DNA from: Tipula vernalis
Taxonomy: Eukaryota > Arthropoda > Insecta > Diptera > Tipulidae
DNA: 64,000 nucleotides
Assembly (NCBI GenBank): GCA_958295665.1
Contig: OY282560.1
Coordinates: forward strand, 310,663,236 to 310,727,235
Direction: 5' to 3'
A model generated the notes under the pieces. The model did not search any database and had not been told where the DNA came from. It was given only the letters and a program-made list of their open reading frames with translations. Position 1 is the first letter of the stretch. Each line of letters opens with the position of its first letter. Of this stretch, positions 62,301 through 64,000 are shown in pieces. Position numbers and translations under genes: made by a program.

Positions 62301-64000
62301 ATTTCTACACATTTTGGAGAAAATTCAAATTTATTGAAAATCACCTGAACTATAGACCAAAAAGTCAGAGCTCCAAAGAGCGAACTCCGGCAATTGTGCT
62401 CCGATTCCGATGATTGATACCTCTATCAATAGGCGTTGAGCCCTGTAATTATCGTGCCAACGGACATTTGGATCGTTCGAATATTTCTACACATTTTGGA
62501 GAAAATTCAAATTTATTGAAAATCACCTGAACTATAGACCAAAAAGTCAGAGGTCCAAAGAGCGAACTCCGGCAATTGTGCTCCGATTCCGATGATTGAT
62601 ACCTCTATCAATAGGCGTTGAGCCCTGTAATTATCGTGCCAACGGACATTTGGATCGTTCGAATATTTCTACACATTTTGGAGAAAATTCAAATTTATTG
62701 AAAATCACCTGAACTATAGACCAAAAAGTCAGAGCTCCAAAGAGCGAACTCCGGCAATTGTGCTCCGATTCCGATGATTGATACTTCTATCAATAGGCGT
62801 TGAGCCCTGCAATTATCGTGCCAACGGACATTTAAGCAAATTCAAATTTATTGAAAATCACCTGAACTATAGACCAAAAAGTCAGAGGTCAAAAGAGCGA
62901 ACTCCGGCAATTGTGCTCCGATTCCGATGATTGATACCTCTATCAATAGGCATTGAGCCCTGTAATTATCTTGCCAACGGACATTTGGATCGTTCGAATA
63001 TTTCTACACATTTTGGAGAAAATTCCAATTTATTGAAAATCACCTGAACTATAGACCAAAAAGTCAGAGGTCCAAAGAGCGAACTCCGGCAATTGTGCTC
63101 CGATTCCGATGATTGATACCTCTATAAATAGGCGTTGAGCCCTGTAATTATCGTGCCAACGGACATTTGGATCGTTCGAATATTTCTACACATTTTGGAG
63201 AAAATTCCAATTTATTGAAAATCACCTGAAATATAGACCAAAAAGTCAGAGGTCCAAAGAGCGAACTCCGGCAATTGTGCTCCGATTCCGATGATTGATA
63301 CCTCTATCAATAGGCGTTGAGCCCTGTAATTATCGTGCCAACGGACATTTGGATCGTTCGAATATTTCTACACATTTTGGAGAAAATTCAAATTTATTGA
63401 AAATCACCTGAACTATAGACCAAAAAGTCAGAGGTCCAAAGAGCGAACTCCGGCAATTGTGCTCCGATTCCGATGATTGATACCTCTATCAATAGGCGTT
63501 GAGCCCTGTAATTATCGTGCCAACGGACATTTGGATCGTTCGAATATTTCTACACATTTTGGAGAAAATTCAAATTTATTGAAAATCACCTGAACTATAG
63601 ACCAAAAAGTCAGAGCTCCAAAGAGCGAACTCCGGCAATTGTGCTCCGATTCCGATGATTGATACCTCTATCAATAAGCGTTGATCCCTGTAATTATCGT
63701 GCCAACGGACATTTGGGTCGTTCGAATATTTCTACACATTTTGGAGAAAATTCAAATTTATTGAAAATCACCTGAACTATAGACCAAAAAGTCAGAGCTC
63801 CAAAGAGCGAACTCCGGCAATTGTGCTCCGATTCCGATGATTGATACCTCTATCAATAGGCGTTGAGCCCTGTAATTATCGTGCCAACGGACATTTGGAT
63901 CGTTCGAATATTTCTACACATTTTGGAGAAAATTCAAATTTATTGAAAATCACCTGAAATATAGACCAAAAAGTCAGAGGTCCAACGAGCGAACTCCGGC

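Larger units (their letters stand above)
17885..64000. repeat. 182 bp satellite DNA array, about 253 monomers, continues past the window
   Basis: The anchor gaactccggcaattgtgctc recurs every 182 bases (for example 18091, 18273, then 18641 and 18823) to the window end, always in the same orientation. The 182-base consensus has about 73 G/C (40%). Most monomers differ from consensus at a few positions. Length 182 is not a multiple of three, so the frame changes in each unit and long open frames cannot form; the ~70-90 codon minus-strand frames at 27306-27575, 28148-28360 and 46759-46965 are by-products. A/T tracts in monomer positions 113-141 are spaced 8-9 bases apart. No transposon insertion interrupts the 46 kb. 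This is typical of heterochromatic satellite; centromeric use is possible but unproven. Confidence 0.98.

Noticed and set aside
17885..64000. CRISPR-like array
   Set aside because: Repeats are 182 bp, contiguous, without unique spacers, and the setting is eukaryotic.
17885..64000. CENP-B box in the satellite monomer
   Set aside because: The only TTCG (gttcgaatattt) lacks the downstream A-x-x-CGGG part; no match to the consensus core.

Overview
The window looks like an arthropod nuclear genome, most probably an insect and plausibly a higher fly. The evidence is the mix of retroelements (BEL/Pao, a CsRn1/Kabuki-like Ty3/gypsy element, a LOA/I-group non-LTR element, RTE-like remnants), AT-rich spacers, (TTG)n and (GT)n microsatellites and a very large satellite array. 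Taxon assignment is inference only. No intact host gene, tRNA, rRNA or CRISPR array is visible, and every coding region I can recognise is a decayed transposable-element gene.

Layout. 1-1440: AT-rich, nothing recognised. 1445-2096: BEL/Pao remnant with reverse transcriptase (RT) palm motif, plus strand. 2097-5441: Ty3/gypsy element inserted into that BEL/Pao RT. It has a 5' LTR, gag, zinc knuckle, protease, RT and RNase H, all frameshifted, with no integrase and no 3' LTR. Its RT is split by a ~312 bp MITE-like insertion at 4203-4514. 5442-5860 (minus) and 5895-6115 (plus): two unrelated non-LTR RT scraps. 6116-7712: nothing recognised except a (TTG)11 tract. 7713-11361: LOA/I-group non-LTR element with ORF1, apurinic endonuclease, RT, RNase H and a C-terminal zinc knuckle, broken by frameshifts, stops and internal deletions. 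11362-13036: very AT-rich, possibly ending in a minus-strand solo LTR. 13041-14285: tandem ~175 bp units in two opposed arms. These units are homologous to the 3' tail of the LOA-like element. 14286-16004: AT-rich, one short dyad cluster. 16016-16680: foldback element of nested inverted repeats, flanked by an exact 11 bp direct repeat. 16874-17859 (minus): BEL/Pao RNase H-integrase remnant.

From about 17885 to the window end (~46.1 kb, 72% of the window) there is a head-to-tail satellite with a 182 bp monomer (about 253 units, about 40% GC). The first monomer is strongly diverged and lies about 25 bp from the BEL/Pao remnant, so this is a true array edge. Moving right, monomers become more uniform and are organised into higher-order repeats (HORs) of changing length: 7-mer near 19.4-21.3 kb, a 10-mer tandem duplication at 31.1-34.7 kb, 4- and 7-mer blocks at 43-46 kb, a 7 kb-scale duplication (35.5-43.1 versus 45.6-52.7 kb) and an 8/9-mer HOR at 53-62 kb. 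Truncated monomers with shared breakpoints are carried along in these duplications. Overall the window reads as a transition from a transposon graveyard into a large heterochromatic, possibly pericentromeric or centromeric, satellite block. Centromere function cannot be shown from sequence.
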